From Kitasatospora purpeofusca (lineage in GTDB: Bacteria > Actinomycetota > Actinomycetes > Streptomycetales > Streptomycetaceae), in the NCBI RefSeq assembly GCF_000718025.1, contig NZ_JODS01000010.1, forward strand, positions 124,001-188,000: a stretch of DNA of 64,000 bases. The letters are read 5' to 3'. Of the stretch, positions 50,945 through 59,998 are shown piece after piece (positions within the stretch are counted from its first letter, which is position 1; each line of letters opens with the position of its first letter). The notes beneath the pieces were generated by a model. It had not been told where the DNA came from, ran no database searches, and saw nothing but the letters and a program-made list of their open reading frames with translations. Made by a program: the position numbers and the translations under genes.

Positions 50945-52798
50945 TTACTTCGCCCACTCCCGGATCTTGGCGATCCGCGCCTTCAGCTGGTTCGCGGTGG
51001 CCTGCGCGGTCAGCGGACCGCCGCACTGCCGGCGCAGCTCGTTGTGGACCGTGCCGTGCGGCTGGCTGGTGCGGTGGTGCCAGGCGGCCACCAGCGCGTT
51101 CAGCTCCTTGCGCAGCTCCCGCAGCTCCTGATGGGTCACCACCGGCCGCTGCTCGGCCGGCAGCTCCAGCAGGTCGGCCTCCTCGGCCGGCTTGCCCTTG
51201 CTCCGCTGGATCTGCCGGTGCTGACGCTTCTGCAGCAGCATCTGCACCTGGTCCGGCTCCAGCAGGCCCGGGATGCCGAGGTAGTCCTCCTCCTCCTCGC
51301 TGCCCGGGTGCGCCTGCATCCCGAACTCCATGGCGTTGTAGAGCACCCGGTCGAAGACCGCCTCGGAGCCCAGCGCCTCGTAGGAGAACTCGTCGCCGCC
51401 CGCGCCGTCCGGGCCGTCGTTGGCCCGCTCGGCCTCGGCGAGCAGCCGGTCCTCCTCGTCGAAGAGGCCCTCGCCCTCCTTCTTCGGCCGGTCCAGCACA
51501 TGGTCGCGCTGGAGCTCCATCTCGTTGGCGAAGCCCAGCAGCATCGGGACGGTCGGCAGGAAGACGGAGGCGGTCTCGCCGCGCTTGCGGGCGCGCACGA
51601 AGCGGCCGACGGCCTGGGCGAAGAACAGCGGGGTGGAGATCGAGGTGGCGTAGACGCCGACGCACAGCCGGGGCACGTCGACGCCCTCGGACACCATGCG
51701 GACCGCGACCATCCAGCGCGAGGTCCCGGCCGCGTAGTCGGAGATCCGCTGCGAGGCCTCGGTCTCGTCGGAGAGCACCAGGGTGACCTTCTCGCCGCTG
51801 ATCTCGCGCAGCATCTTGGCGTAGGCGCGGGCCACGTTCTGGTCGGTGGCGATCACCAGGCCGCCGGCGTCCGGGATCGCCTTGCGGACCTCGGTGAGCC
51901 GGCGGTCGGCGGCCTGCAGCACGGAGGGGATCCACTCGCCCTGCGGGGAGAGCGCGGTGCGCCAGGCCTGGGCGATGAGGTCCTTGGTCATCGGCTCGCC
52001 GAGCCGGGCCTCCAGCTCGTCGCCGGACTTGGTGCGCCAGCGCATGTTGCCGCTGTAGGACAGGAAGATCACCGGACGGACGACGTGGTCGGCGAGCGCG
52101 TGCCCGTAGCCGTAGGTGTAGTCGGCGACCGACTTGCGGATGCCGTCGCCCCCGGCCTCGTACTGGACGAAGGGGATCGGGTTGGTGTCCGAGCGGAACG
52201 GCGTACCGGTCAGCGCGAGGCGCCGGGAGGCCGGCTCGAAGGCCTCGAAGCAGGCCTCGCCCCAGGACTTCGAGTCACCGGCGTGGTGGATCTCGTCCAT
52301 GATGACCAGCGTCTTGCGGGCCTCGGTGCGGTTGCGGTGCAGCATCGGGTTCACGCCGACGCCCGCGTAGGTGACCACGATGCCGTGGTACTCCCGGGAG
52401 AGCGGACCGGAGGAGTAGCCCGGGTCCAGCTTGATGCCTATCCGGGCGGCGGCCTCGGCCCACTGCTTCTTCAGGTGCTCGGTGGGCGCGACCACGGTGA
52501 TCTGCTGCACCAGGTGGTTGTGGAGCAGGTACGAGGCCAGGGTCAGCGCGAAGGTGGTCTTACCGGCGCCCGGGGTCGCGACCGCGAGGAAGTCGCGCGG
52601 CTGGTTCTCGATGTACTTGTCCAGCGCCCCCTGCTGCCACGCCCGGAGCTTGCCCGCCGTACCCCAGGGGGCACGGCCGGGGAAGGCCGGGGACAGCTGG
52701 TGCGAGGTGGTCGGCGCGGCATGGCCGACGGCCCGGACGGGCGCGTGCGACTCGTTCGCGTCGGAGAAGAGCGGCATCGGGGCGGCGGCAGTACTCAC
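50945..52798 (-). CDS. DEAD/DEAH-box superfamily II helicase
   Basis: 617-residue ATP-dependent helicase. Motif I VATPGAGKTT (Lys80), motif II IMDEIHHA, motif III LTGTPFR, motif V VSEGVDVP and motif VI QAVGRFVRARKRGE are all present. The C-terminal ~180 residues are helical and charged, family-specific. Widely conserved actinobacterial helicase of the XPB/UvrB-like ResIII type; substrate unknown. GTG 52798, weak ribosome-binding site. Divergent from the SsgA-like gene. Confidence 0.9.
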   Translation of the reverse strand: MSTAAAPMPLFSDANESHAPVRAVGHAAPTTSHQLSPAFPGRAPWGTAGKLRAWQQGALDKYIENQPRDFLAVATPGAGKTTFALTLASYLLHNHLVQQITVVAPTEHLKKQWAEAAARIGIKLDPGYSSGPLSREYHGIVVTYAGVGVNPMLHRNRTEARKTLVIMDEIHHAGDSKSWGEACFEAFEPASRRLALTGTPFRSDTNPIPFVQYEAGGDGIRKSVADYTYGYGHALADHVVRPVIFLSYSGNMRWRTKSGDELEARLGEPMTKDLIAQAWRTALSPQGEWIPSVLQAADRRLTEVRKAIPDAGGLVIATDQNVARAYAKMLREISGEKVTLVLSDETEASQRISDYAAGTSRWMVAVRMVSEGVDVPRLCVGVYATSISTPLFFAQAVGRFVRARKRGETASVFLPTVPMLLGFANEMELQRDHVLDRPKKEGEGLFDEEDRLLAEAERANDGPDGAGGDEFSYEALGSEAVFDRVLYNAMEFGMQAHPGSEEEEDYLGIPGLLEPDQVQMLLQKRQHRQIQRSKGKPAEEADLLELPAEQRPVVTHQELRELRKELNALVAAWHHRTSQPHGTVHNELRRQCGGPLTAQATANQLKARIAKIREWAK

Positions 52799-52974
52799 GG
52801 TCTCCGAGGGGGGATCATCGCAGGTCAGAGGCGTTTTCGCGGCCTCGATCCACGGTCGGACGGCGTTCGGACAACCCACCCAGCGTACCGGTCCCGGCGT
52901 CGTTCGGGCGGCCACGGCGGCGCCGGGCCGGGCGGGCGTCCGCCCTGCCCGGGGCGGGTGCGGCCGGAAATCGA

Positions 52975-52990
52975 TGTGAGGTGGATCACA
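52975..52990. promoter_or_regulatory. Crp-type operator TGTGA-N6-TCACA
   Basis: Perfect palindromic consensus for CRP/FNR-type regulators, 113 bp upstream of the second SsgA-like gene and 177 bp from the helicase start. The remaining 52799-53102 has no gene. Confidence 0.6.
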
Positions 52991-53102
52991 GCGGAATTCC
53001 GGGAAACCCGGGTAAGCGGAACCCCTCCCACCGCCTCTCTTCGGGGTGAGGCCGCTCCACCCTCCACCGCCCGCCGCGGCCTCACCAGCGAAGGGAAGCG
53101 CC

Positions 53103-53537
53103 GTGCACGCCACCGCCGAAGAGACCGTCCAGGCCCGACTGATCCTGTCCGCGCACCGGTCCGCCCGGCTGCGGGTCACCCTGACCTATCGGACGGACGA
53201 CCCGCTCGCGGTCCGGATGGCCTTCCCCGGCGAGTTCTCGCTGGACGAGCCCACCGCCGCGGCCGGGCCGGAGGGCGGCGACATCGTCTGGGTCTTCGCC
53301 CGCCGGCTGCTCGCGGGCGGCCTGGAGCTGCCCTCCGGCGTCGGCGACGTGCAGGTGCGGCCCGGACCCGGCCGGAGCACCCTGGTCGAGCTGCGCGCGC
53401 CCGAGGGCACCGCGCTGGTCCGGTTCGACGCCGCCGACCTGCGGCGCTTCCTGTGGCGCAGCCGCCTGCTGGTGCCCGAGGGCGAGGAGCACCTGTACCT
53501 GGACGCCGACCGCGCCCTCGCCGAGCTGCTCGGCTGA
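53103..53537 (+). CDS. SsgA-family sporulation/cell-division regulator (second copy)
   Basis: 144-residue SALP: LRVTLTYRTDDPLAVRMAFPGEFS, IVWVFARRLLAGGLELPSGVGDVQVRP, GTALVRFDAADLRRFLWRS. More diverged than the first copy. GTG 53103 follows AAGGGAAG. A Crp-type site lies upstream. Ends in a strong hairpin shared with the convergent MprF-like gene. Confidence 0.9.
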   Translation: MHATAEETVQARLILSAHRSARLRVTLTYRTDDPLAVRMAFPGEFSLDEPTAAAGPEGGDIVWVFARRLLAGGLELPSGVGDVQVRPGPGRSTLVELRAPEGTALVRFDAADLRRFLWRSRLLVPEGEEHLYLDADRALAELLG

Positions 53538-53560
53538 GCGGGGCGGCCCGGGTACGGCGG

Positions 53561-53600
53561 ACGCCGGTCGTCCGGGACCGAGGTCCCGGACGACCGGCGT
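53561..53600. terminator. bidirectional terminator
   Basis: 19-bp perfect inverted repeat (53561-53579 and 53582-53600) between convergent genes. Confidence 0.85.
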
Positions 53601-53620
53601 GACGAGGAGCAGGCATCCGG

Positions 53621-56272
53621 CTAGGACGACAGCTTGCGCATCAGCCGCACGCCCTGCGTCGGCGTGAGGTGCGGCAGGTACGCCTTGCCGATCGCCCGGG
53701 TGATGCTGGGCAGCGCCGCCGGGTCGGGGTACGCCATGTACATCGGCCGGTACTCCGGCTGGAACTTCGCCTTGAAGGCGAGCAGCGAGCGAAAGCCGTA
53801 CACCGGCTCCAGCACCCGGCCCAGCCAGTCCAGGGTCTTCTGCAGCCCGGTGGGCGGCTCCTTCTCCGAGCGGGCCAGCGGCGCGCCGGAGAGCGAGAGG
53901 AAGCGCGCGCCCTCCTGCTTGAAGCCGAGCGCGGCCGAGGCGATCAGGAACTCGGTGACGCCGCGGAAGCCGTCCGAGCGCCGCCGCATGAAGTCCAGCG
54001 TCCAGCCGACCGGCTCGCCGTTCTCGTAGACCGGCATCCAGCTGGTCAGGCCGTGCACACTGCGGTCCTCGTCGATCGCGAGCAGCAGCCGCACCGCCGG
54101 GTCGTCCAGCTCCTCCAGGCCGCCGAGGGTGAACCCCATCTCGGGCAGGCCCTTCTCGGAGACCCACTCCTCGGAGATGGCCCGGATCTGCTCCTTCAGC
54201 GCCAGCGGGGCCTCGTGGTAGGACCACCACTCGGCGGTGATGCCCTGCTTGCCGGCCTTGTTGAGCGCGGTCCTGATGTCCTGCCACTTGCGGCCGGTGA
54301 AGGCGAGGTCGGGCAGGGCGACGACGGTGTCCTCGGCGACCTGGAGCGAGCGCCAGCCGAGCTCCCCGGCCGCGGCCCGGGTCTGCGGGGTGACGCTGTA
54401 GAAGCACGGCGTCCAGCCCTTGGCGTCGCAGTACCGGGCGAAGCCGGCCACCGCGCGGTCCCGGGCCGCCGGGTCGCCGAAGGGGTCGCCGGTGGTCAGC
54501 GCCACGGTGTTCAGCACCCGGTAGGCGACGGCGGCCCGGCCCTCCTCGTCGAACCAGTAGTGGTTGCCGTCCCAGGTGGTGAGGAAGGACAGCGTGCCGC
54601 CGCCGTGCTCGGTGAGCAGGGCCCGGGCCCGGGCGGCGTCCTCGGCGGCGACCTGGACCACCGGCCGGCGGAAGGTCAGCAGCAGCGCGGCCAGCGCGAC
54701 CGCCCAGAAGCCGAGCCCGCAGTACGTCTCCAGGGCGCGGGCGAACGGCCCGACCGCGATCGGGTAGTCCGGCAGCAGGTCGTTGTAGGCGGGCGGCAGG
54801 AACTGCGCCGGCAGCCCGTGGACCAGCCCGCGGAAGGTCGCGCCCGGCTCGAACTGCCCGGCGGCCAGGACGCCCAGCCCGGTGTAGGCGGCGGAGGCGA
54901 CGACCAGCGCCCCGCCGACCACCGCGAACAGCCGGCCGAGCACCGCGCCCGGCAGCCGCAGCGTGAAGCGCTTGCGGGTGGCCAGCAGCAGGCCGACGGT
55001 GACCATCGGCAGCAGCAGCGCCTCGACGAAGTACTGGACGACGTCGCTCGAACCGGTGCTGGTCTCCGCGAACAGGACGACCAGCATCGCGGTCCAGAGC
55101 AGCTCGGTGGCGACGGTGATCCGCCAGGCGAAGCGCAGGCCGCGGCGCAGGCCCTCGGCGAGCACCAGCAGCAGGGCCGGGAAGAGCGTGGCCATCAGCC
55201 GGGCCGGGGTGTCGAAGATCCGCTGCACGGCGTGCGCGCGGGCGCAGTCGTGGGCCGAGACCGAGCAGAAGTCGGCCACCTCGTCCGGGGTGAGCCGGTG
55301 CGAGAGGTAGATCTCCGAGAAGGTGTTGAACGGGCCGGCCGCGTTGTCGTACAGCGAGGCGATCATCGGGCCGAGCGCGGCGGCGACCAGGCAGAGCGCG
55401 ACCAGCACCCGGGTCTCGGTGTGGGAGGAGCGGTGCGAGCGCAGGTGCGGGCGGCGGCGGAACAGCAGCGCGCCGGCGGCGAGGCCGACCAGCGCCCCGC
55501 TGAAGCGCTGGACGCTCTGCAGGTGCCCCACGTACAGCGCCATCACCAGCGGCATCAGCAGCACCAGCAGGTGCAGCCGCCGGCGCCAGAGCACGGTGAG
55601 CCGGTAGCCGAGCACGCCGGCCAGCGCGAACAGGCCGACGCCGGGGCCGACCGCGGTCTGGCCCGCTATGGAGAGGGTCCACTGCTCGCCGAGCTTCGCG
55701 CCGACCACGACCACGACGGTCCCGGCCATGACGCCGGCCAGCTGTCCGGCGACCAGCACCGCGACGGTGCGCAGCCGGCCGAGGCGGCGCTCGGCGGCCG
55801 GGCCGACCAGGAGCAGCAGCAGGCTGGTGAAGACGTAGGCGCCGATGCCGGAGCACCAGAACAGCGAGGTGAGGGGCGTCCACCAGCGGCCCGCGTGCAG
55901 GGTCGGCCGGCCGATGCCGACCTGCTCCAGCAGGGCGTCGGACGGCCCCCGGGTGAGGCTGCCGGTGGCGGCGCCGACGGCCCACAGGCCGACCAGCAGC
56001 ACCAGGGTCAGCGGCGCCTCGCCGAGCCGGGCGGCCAGCCGGGCGACGAGCCCCGCGGCCGCGCGGACGACCCGCTGCCGGGGCCGCGGCGCGGGCGCGC
56101 CGGGGCCCGGGGCGCCGCCGTCGGACCCGCCGGAGTCGGCGGACGCGGCGTCGGCGCGGTTGGAGCCGGCCCCGGTACGGAAGGGCCTGGGCACGAGCAG
56201 GCGCGACTGTCCCCCGCCGCGGCTCTGCTCCTGCTCGGCGGCGACTCCCGGGGAGGCGCCGAGCAGGGTCAC
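53621..56272 (-). CDS. MprF-like phosphatidylglycerol lysyltransferase-domain protein with rhomboid-like membrane domain
   Basis: 883-residue protein. Residues ~1-75 are disordered; ~80-510 are membrane helices, first a rhomboid-like block (LFWCSGIGAYVFTSLL, GPAAERRLGRLRT) whose expected GxSG reads GPGVG, so no protease Ser, then flippase-type helices. The C-terminal ~330 residues are the DUF2156 aminoacyl-phosphatidylglycerol synthase domain: LSFLTTWDGNHYWF, TGDPFGD, FTGRKWQDIRTALNKAGKQGI and KQEGARFLSLSGAPLAR. Predicted to add an amino acid to lipid head groups. Last of a three-gene operon with 4-bp overlaps. Confidence 0.85.
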   Translation of the reverse strand: MTLLGASPGVAAEQEQSRGGGQSRLLVPRPFRTGAGSNRADAASADSGGSDGGAPGPGAPAPRPRQRVVRAAAGLVARLAARLGEAPLTLVLLVGLWAVGAATGSLTRGPSDALLEQVGIGRPTLHAGRWWTPLTSLFWCSGIGAYVFTSLLLLLVGPAAERRLGRLRTVAVLVAGQLAGVMAGTVVVVVGAKLGEQWTLSIAGQTAVGPGVGLFALAGVLGYRLTVLWRRRLHLLVLLMPLVMALYVGHLQSVQRFSGALVGLAAGALLFRRRPHLRSHRSSHTETRVLVALCLVAAALGPMIASLYDNAAGPFNTFSEIYLSHRLTPDEVADFCSVSAHDCARAHAVQRIFDTPARLMATLFPALLLVLAEGLRRGLRFAWRITVATELLWTAMLVVLFAETSTGSSDVVQYFVEALLLPMVTVGLLLATRKRFTLRLPGAVLGRLFAVVGGALVVASAAYTGLGVLAAGQFEPGATFRGLVHGLPAQFLPPAYNDLLPDYPIAVGPFARALETYCGLGFWAVALAALLLTFRRPVVQVAAEDAARARALLTEHGGGTLSFLTTWDGNHYWFDEEGRAAVAYRVLNTVALTTGDPFGDPAARDRAVAGFARYCDAKGWTPCFYSVTPQTRAAAGELGWRSLQVAEDTVVALPDLAFTGRKWQDIRTALNKAGKQGITAEWWSYHEAPLALKEQIRAISEEWVSEKGLPEMGFTLGGLEELDDPAVRLLLAIDEDRSVHGLTSWMPVYENGEPVGWTLDFMRRRSDGFRGVTEFLIASAALGFKQEGARFLSLSGAPLARSEKEPPTGLQKTLDWLGRVLEPVYGFRSLLAFKAKFQPEYRPMYMAYPDPAALPSITRAIGKAYLPHLTPTQGVRLMRKLSS

Positions 56273-57597
56273 CGGATCATCCCGGTCTGCTGTGCCAGCC
56301 AGGGCAGCTGGTCGGCGATGCCGGGCCGGAAGATGATCCAGCCGTGCCCGCCGGGCATGAGGTCGAACTTGGCCTGCATTCCCGCCTCCACGACCGCGCG
56401 GTACACCTTCTCCTGCTGCGGCCGGAACTCGTCGTCGTCACGGCCGACCACGATGGCCCCCGCGGTGTCCGGGAACTTCTTCCGCGCCATCACCTGGAGC
56501 GGGTCGACGGCGGCGAACTTCGCCGCGTCGCCGTCGTAGGCCGCCTGGACGGTCTCCTCACGGGTGCCGAGGGTGGGCTCGTCCTGACCGGACATGTCGA
56601 GGAACGAGCCGTAGACCTCGGGCGCGTTGACGGCGAGCTGGAGCGCGCAGGTGCCGCCCATCGAGGCACCGGCGATCACCCAGTTCTTGCGGCCCTCGGC
56701 CGTCTGGAGGTTGGCGTGCACCCAGGCCGGCACGTCCTCGGCCAGGAAGGTCTGGACATTGGCGATCTTGGAATCGAGGCAGAGCGTGTTGTTCCAGGTC
56801 GAGCCCAGCTGGTCGACCATCACCACGATCGGGGCCAGCCCGTGGTGCTCGGCGGCGAAGGCGTCGAGGGAGTCGGCGATCTGGCCGCCGAACACCCAGT
56901 CGCCCGGCGTGCCCGGCTGGCCGGCCAGCAGCACGACCACCGGCAGCAGCGGACGGGGAGTGGCCTGGTAGGCCGGCGGCAGGTACACGTACCCGTCGCG
57001 GGACTCGAAGCCGGACTTGGTGCCCGGGACGGCGACGGAGGAGACGGTGCCCTTGGCCGGGAGGTCCGCGGGCGGCTGCCAGACCTCCTCCAGCACCTTG
57101 CCGGGCGGGCGGCCGATGGTGGCGGCGGCCTTCCCGGTGGTCAGCTCCTGGGTCTTCTCCAGCCACGGCGCCAGCATCACCCGGCCGGTCGGGTACTGGT
57201 CGAAGCCCCGGTTCACCTGGGAGGAGGCCATCAGCAGCACCAGGGCCCCGGCGCCGACCGCCAGCAGCCTGCGGCGCAGCGTGCTGCCGCGCATCCGGAA
57301 GGCGACCAGGGAGAGCCCGAGCAGACCGACGGCTATCCACCAGGTGACGTAGTGCGGGGTCCCCTCGGGGAAGGGGTGCCACCAGTCGTCGACGGCGGTG
57401 TCCAGCAGCAGGCTGAGCGCCGCCGCCGTGACCAGGGCCGCGGGCAGTCGGCGGCGCCACCACCCGCGGGTGCGGGAGTAGCAGGCGAGGAACAGCAGTG
57501 AACCCCAGCCGGCCACCAGGACGGCGCGCGGGATCGGGCCGCGGGTCAGCGGCCAGTCGATCGGGTTCCAGCTCAGGGCGAGGGAGACGGTGGTCAT
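56269..57597 (-). CDS. membrane-anchored alpha/beta-hydrolase (esterase D / antigen-85-like)
   Basis: 442-residue protein: four N-terminal membrane helices (to ~130), then an extracytoplasmic esterase domain. The nucleophile Ser is in AGASMGGTCAL, catalytic Asp probably in VVGRDDDEF, His in MPGGHGW. The fold resembles the esterase D/antigen 85 group seen in acyl-transferases of the actinobacterial cell envelope. Start ATG overlaps the sortase stop by 4 bp; its stop overlaps the next start. Confidence 0.83.
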   Translation of the reverse strand: MTTVSLALSWNPIDWPLTRGPIPRAVLVAGWGSLLFLACYSRTRGWWRRRLPAALVTAAALSLLLDTAVDDWWHPFPEGTPHYVTWWIAVGLLGLSLVAFRMRGSTLRRRLLAVGAGALVLLMASSQVNRGFDQYPTGRVMLAPWLEKTQELTTGKAAATIGRPPGKVLEEVWQPPADLPAKGTVSSVAVPGTKSGFESRDGYVYLPPAYQATPRPLLPVVVLLAGQPGTPGDWVFGGQIADSLDAFAAEHHGLAPIVVMVDQLGSTWNNTLCLDSKIANVQTFLAEDVPAWVHANLQTAEGRKNWVIAGASMGGTCALQLAVNAPEVYGSFLDMSGQDEPTLGTREETVQAAYDGDAAKFAAVDPLQVMARKKFPDTAGAIVVGRDDDEFRPQQEKVYRAVVEAGMQAKFDLMPGGHGWIIFRPGIADQLPWLAQQTGMIR

Positions 57598-58238
57598 ACG
57601 TTCGTCCCCGAACGCCTGGTGTCGGCCAGGAAGCCGTAGGCGACGACGTTGCCGTCGTAGCCCCGCTCCTCGCTGTAGCCTCCGCCGCAGGTGATCACCC
57701 GCAGCTGGGCATCGGCGGCCTGGCGGTACACCCGGTCGTCCGGGAAGTCCTTTCGGTCGTGCACTTCGATGGCGTAGAGCTGGTAGACCGCGGTGCGGCC
57801 GTCCTCGCGGAGGATCTCGATCCGGTCCCCGCGGTGCAGCGCGCCCAGGTCGTAGAAGACGGCGGGCCCGCTGTGGTTGTCGACATGGCCGGCGATGATC
57901 GCCGTGCCGCGCTGGCCGGGGGTGGCACCGTCCCGGTACCAGCCGGCGAGGTTTCGGTCCTCCTCGGGAGGGGTCTGGAGGTGGCCGTCCCGGTCGAGGC
58001 CGAGGCCGGTGACCGGGGCGTCGAGCCGCACGGCCGGGATCCGGATCCTGGTCGGCCGGGAGGGGCCGAGCGGTGGCACCACGGAGACCGGTGCGAAGCC
58101 GGTGAGGGCCTGCCCGCTGCCGGGGGCCGGGGGGAGTACGGCGTGACCGCCGTCGGTGAGCAGCCATGCTCCCAGCACGAGCGCGGCGCCGACCGCCAGG
58201 GTACCCGGCCACGGGCTCCTGCTCTGCTGGGCGCCCAC
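57594..58238 (-). CDS. class F sortase
   Basis: 214-residue sortase: one N-terminal helix, stalk, then the catalytic domain. His118 (AGHVDNHSG), Cys184 (VITCGGG) and a candidate Arg192 (ERGYDGN) are the triad. Class F sortases are actinobacterial single-copy enzymes attaching surface proteins. GTG 58238 chosen for GGGGAG 7 bases before; a TTG at 58298 is less likely. First of the operon. Confidence 0.88.
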   Translation of the reverse strand: MGAQQSRSPWPGTLAVGAALVLGAWLLTDGGHAVLPPAPGSGQALTGFAPVSVVPPLGPSRPTRIRIPAVRLDAPVTGLGLDRDGHLQTPPEEDRNLAGWYRDGATPGQRGTAIIAGHVDNHSGPAVFYDLGALHRGDRIEILREDGRTAVYQLYAIEVHDRKDFPDDRVYRQAADAQLRVITCGGGYSEERGYDGNVVAYGFLADTRRSGTNV

Positions 58239-58672
58239 CGGCGCTCCCCTCTGCTGACGTCGGACGGTTGCCGGTTTCTGGGAGATGTCTGAGAACAATG
58301 CAACCGGATCGGACCTTATGCCACATCCATACGATGGTCGTACTCACTCCCCCCGATCGGCAGGGTCCGAGGGGCCCGACATGGTCCGCGCGGGTGAGTC
58401 GTCACCGTGACGCCACACTCCGGTCACCTGGCGGTTGTCCGGTGAAGGGACAATCTCTTCATCTGACACTCAGGAACGTCATCGCGGTTGCATCCTTCGG
58501 GCGATGAGTTCCGACCGTTCGTGGTGGAGCGTTGACCGCTTCCGATCACATGCCATGCTGACCCCGTTCACAGGCCTATCACCGCACTTGTCCCACCGGA
58601 CCCCCGTCCGGCGGACGGTCGCGCGCGCCTGCCGTGCCCCGCCCCCGCGCACGCCCCACGAACGGAGTGACC
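58239..58672. other. 434-bp divergent promoter region, no gene
   Basis: Divergent between sortase operon and deacetylase-like gene. ATGCAACCG at 58298-58306 recurs inverted at 58484-58492. Nothing else clear. Confidence 0.45.
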
Positions 58673-59917
58673 ATGGACGCCCTCTCCCGCCGCACCCTGC
58701 TGGCCGCGGGTGCCGCCGGAGCCGCCAGCCTCGCCGCGGGCTGCGCGAGCCGGACCGGTCCCGACGGCGCGCAGGCGAACACTCCGGCCCCGGTCCCGGC
58801 CACCCCGGCCGAGGACCACGCGACGACCCCGACCGAGGCCGCCAAGCCCCCGGTCACCCTGATCGGCGACGGCTCCACCTCGGACACCGGCCCGCAGCCG
58901 AACCAGCCCACCCTCGAACCGCTGCGGCCCGGCCAGCGCCCGCCCCAGTTCGTCGTCTTCTCCTGGGACGGCGCCGCCGAGCTCGACAACGGCCTGTTCG
59001 CCCGCTTCCGCCGGCTCGCCCGGGAGCACAACGCGTCCATGACCTTCTTCCTCAGCGGCTCCTACCTGCTGCCCGAGGCGAAGAAGGACCTCTACCGCCC
59101 GCCGCAGCACAAGGTCGGCGCCTCCGACATCGGCTACCTCAGCGACCAGCACATCCACGACACCCTGGAGAACCTCCACGCCGCCTGGCTGGAGGGGCAC
59201 GAGATCGGCACCCACTTCAACGGCCACTTCTGCGGCGCCAACGGCGTCGGCCAGTGGTCCCCCGAGGACTGGGACAGCGAGATCGAGCAGGCGATGGGCT
59301 TCGTCACGAACTGGCGGACCAACACCGGCTTCAGCGACCTGCCGGCACTGCCCTTCGACTACCGCAAGGAGCTGATCGGCAGCCGCACCCCCTGCCTGGA
59401 GGGCCAGCGCAACCTGCTGCCCACCGCCGTCCGGCGCGGCTGGCGCTACGACAGCAGCGGCAACGGGACCCAGGTGTGGCCGCAGAAGATCCAGGGCGGC
59501 GCGCTCTGGGACCTCCCGCTGCAGTCCATCCCCTTCCCCGGACACACCTTCCAGGTGCTGTCGATGGACTACAACATCATGTTCAACCAGTGCGGCAGCA
59601 ACACCAAGGCCGACCCTGCGCTCCACCCCGGTTACCAGACCCAGGCCCGGGAGGCCTACCTGCTGGGCTTCGAGCGCGCCTACACCACCAACCGCGCCCC
59701 GTTCGTCATCGGCAACCACTTCGAGGAGTGGAACGGCGGCATCTACATGAACGCCGTCGAAGAGGTGATCAAGGCGATCGCCGACCGGCCCGAGGTGCGG
59801 ATGGTGTCCTTCCGCCAGCTGGTCGACTGGCTGGACGCCCAGGAGCCGGCGCTGCTGCGCAAGCTGCAGAGCCTCGCCCCCGGCCAGGCACCGCCCGGGG
59901 GCTGGGAGACCTTCTGA
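58673..59917 (+). CDS. Tat-type lipoprotein with polysaccharide-deacetylase-like domain
   Basis: 414-residue exported lipoprotein: N-terminus SRRTLLAAGAAGAASLAAGC has the twin-Arg motif and lipobox LAAGC. Residues ~95-400 resemble NodB-type barrels: FVVFSWDGAAELDNG (Asp motif), EIGTHFNGHFC (two His), and a C-terminal segment PFVIGNHFEEWNGG. The canonical first motif TFDD is changed to SWDG. Probably glycan-active; enzymatic activity uncertain. ATG 58673 follows CGGAG. Confidence 0.75.
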   Translation: MDALSRRTLLAAGAAGAASLAAGCASRTGPDGAQANTPAPVPATPAEDHATTPTEAAKPPVTLIGDGSTSDTGPQPNQPTLEPLRPGQRPPQFVVFSWDGAAELDNGLFARFRRLAREHNASMTFFLSGSYLLPEAKKDLYRPPQHKVGASDIGYLSDQHIHDTLENLHAAWLEGHEIGTHFNGHFCGANGVGQWSPEDWDSEIEQAMGFVTNWRTNTGFSDLPALPFDYRKELIGSRTPCLEGQRNLLPTAVRRGWRYDSSGNGTQVWPQKIQGGALWDLPLQSIPFPGHTFQVLSMDYNIMFNQCGSNTKADPALHPGYQTQAREAYLLGFERAYTTNRAPFVIGNHFEEWNGGIYMNAVEEVIKAIADRPEVRMVSFRQLVDWLDAQEPALLRKLQSLAPGQAPPGGWETF

Positions 59918-59998
59918 TTGTCGCCCGCTCGCCTCCGGGGCAGGGCTCGGGGCGGGTTTCCACCCGTTCGCGCACAGGTGGGGGCCGGGGGCGCCCGC

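Noticed and set aside
50537..53602. 1021-residue plus-strand open frame opposite the helicase
   Set aside because: Shadow frame; the minus-strand frame has all helicase motifs.
53669..56539. 956-residue plus-strand open frame opposite the MprF-like gene
   Set aside because: Shadow frame with Gln/Arg/Gly bias and no fold.
58298..58492. ATGCAACCG inverted pair in the sortase divergent region
   Set aside because: A 9-bp match can occur by chance in a window this size; too weak to call an operator.
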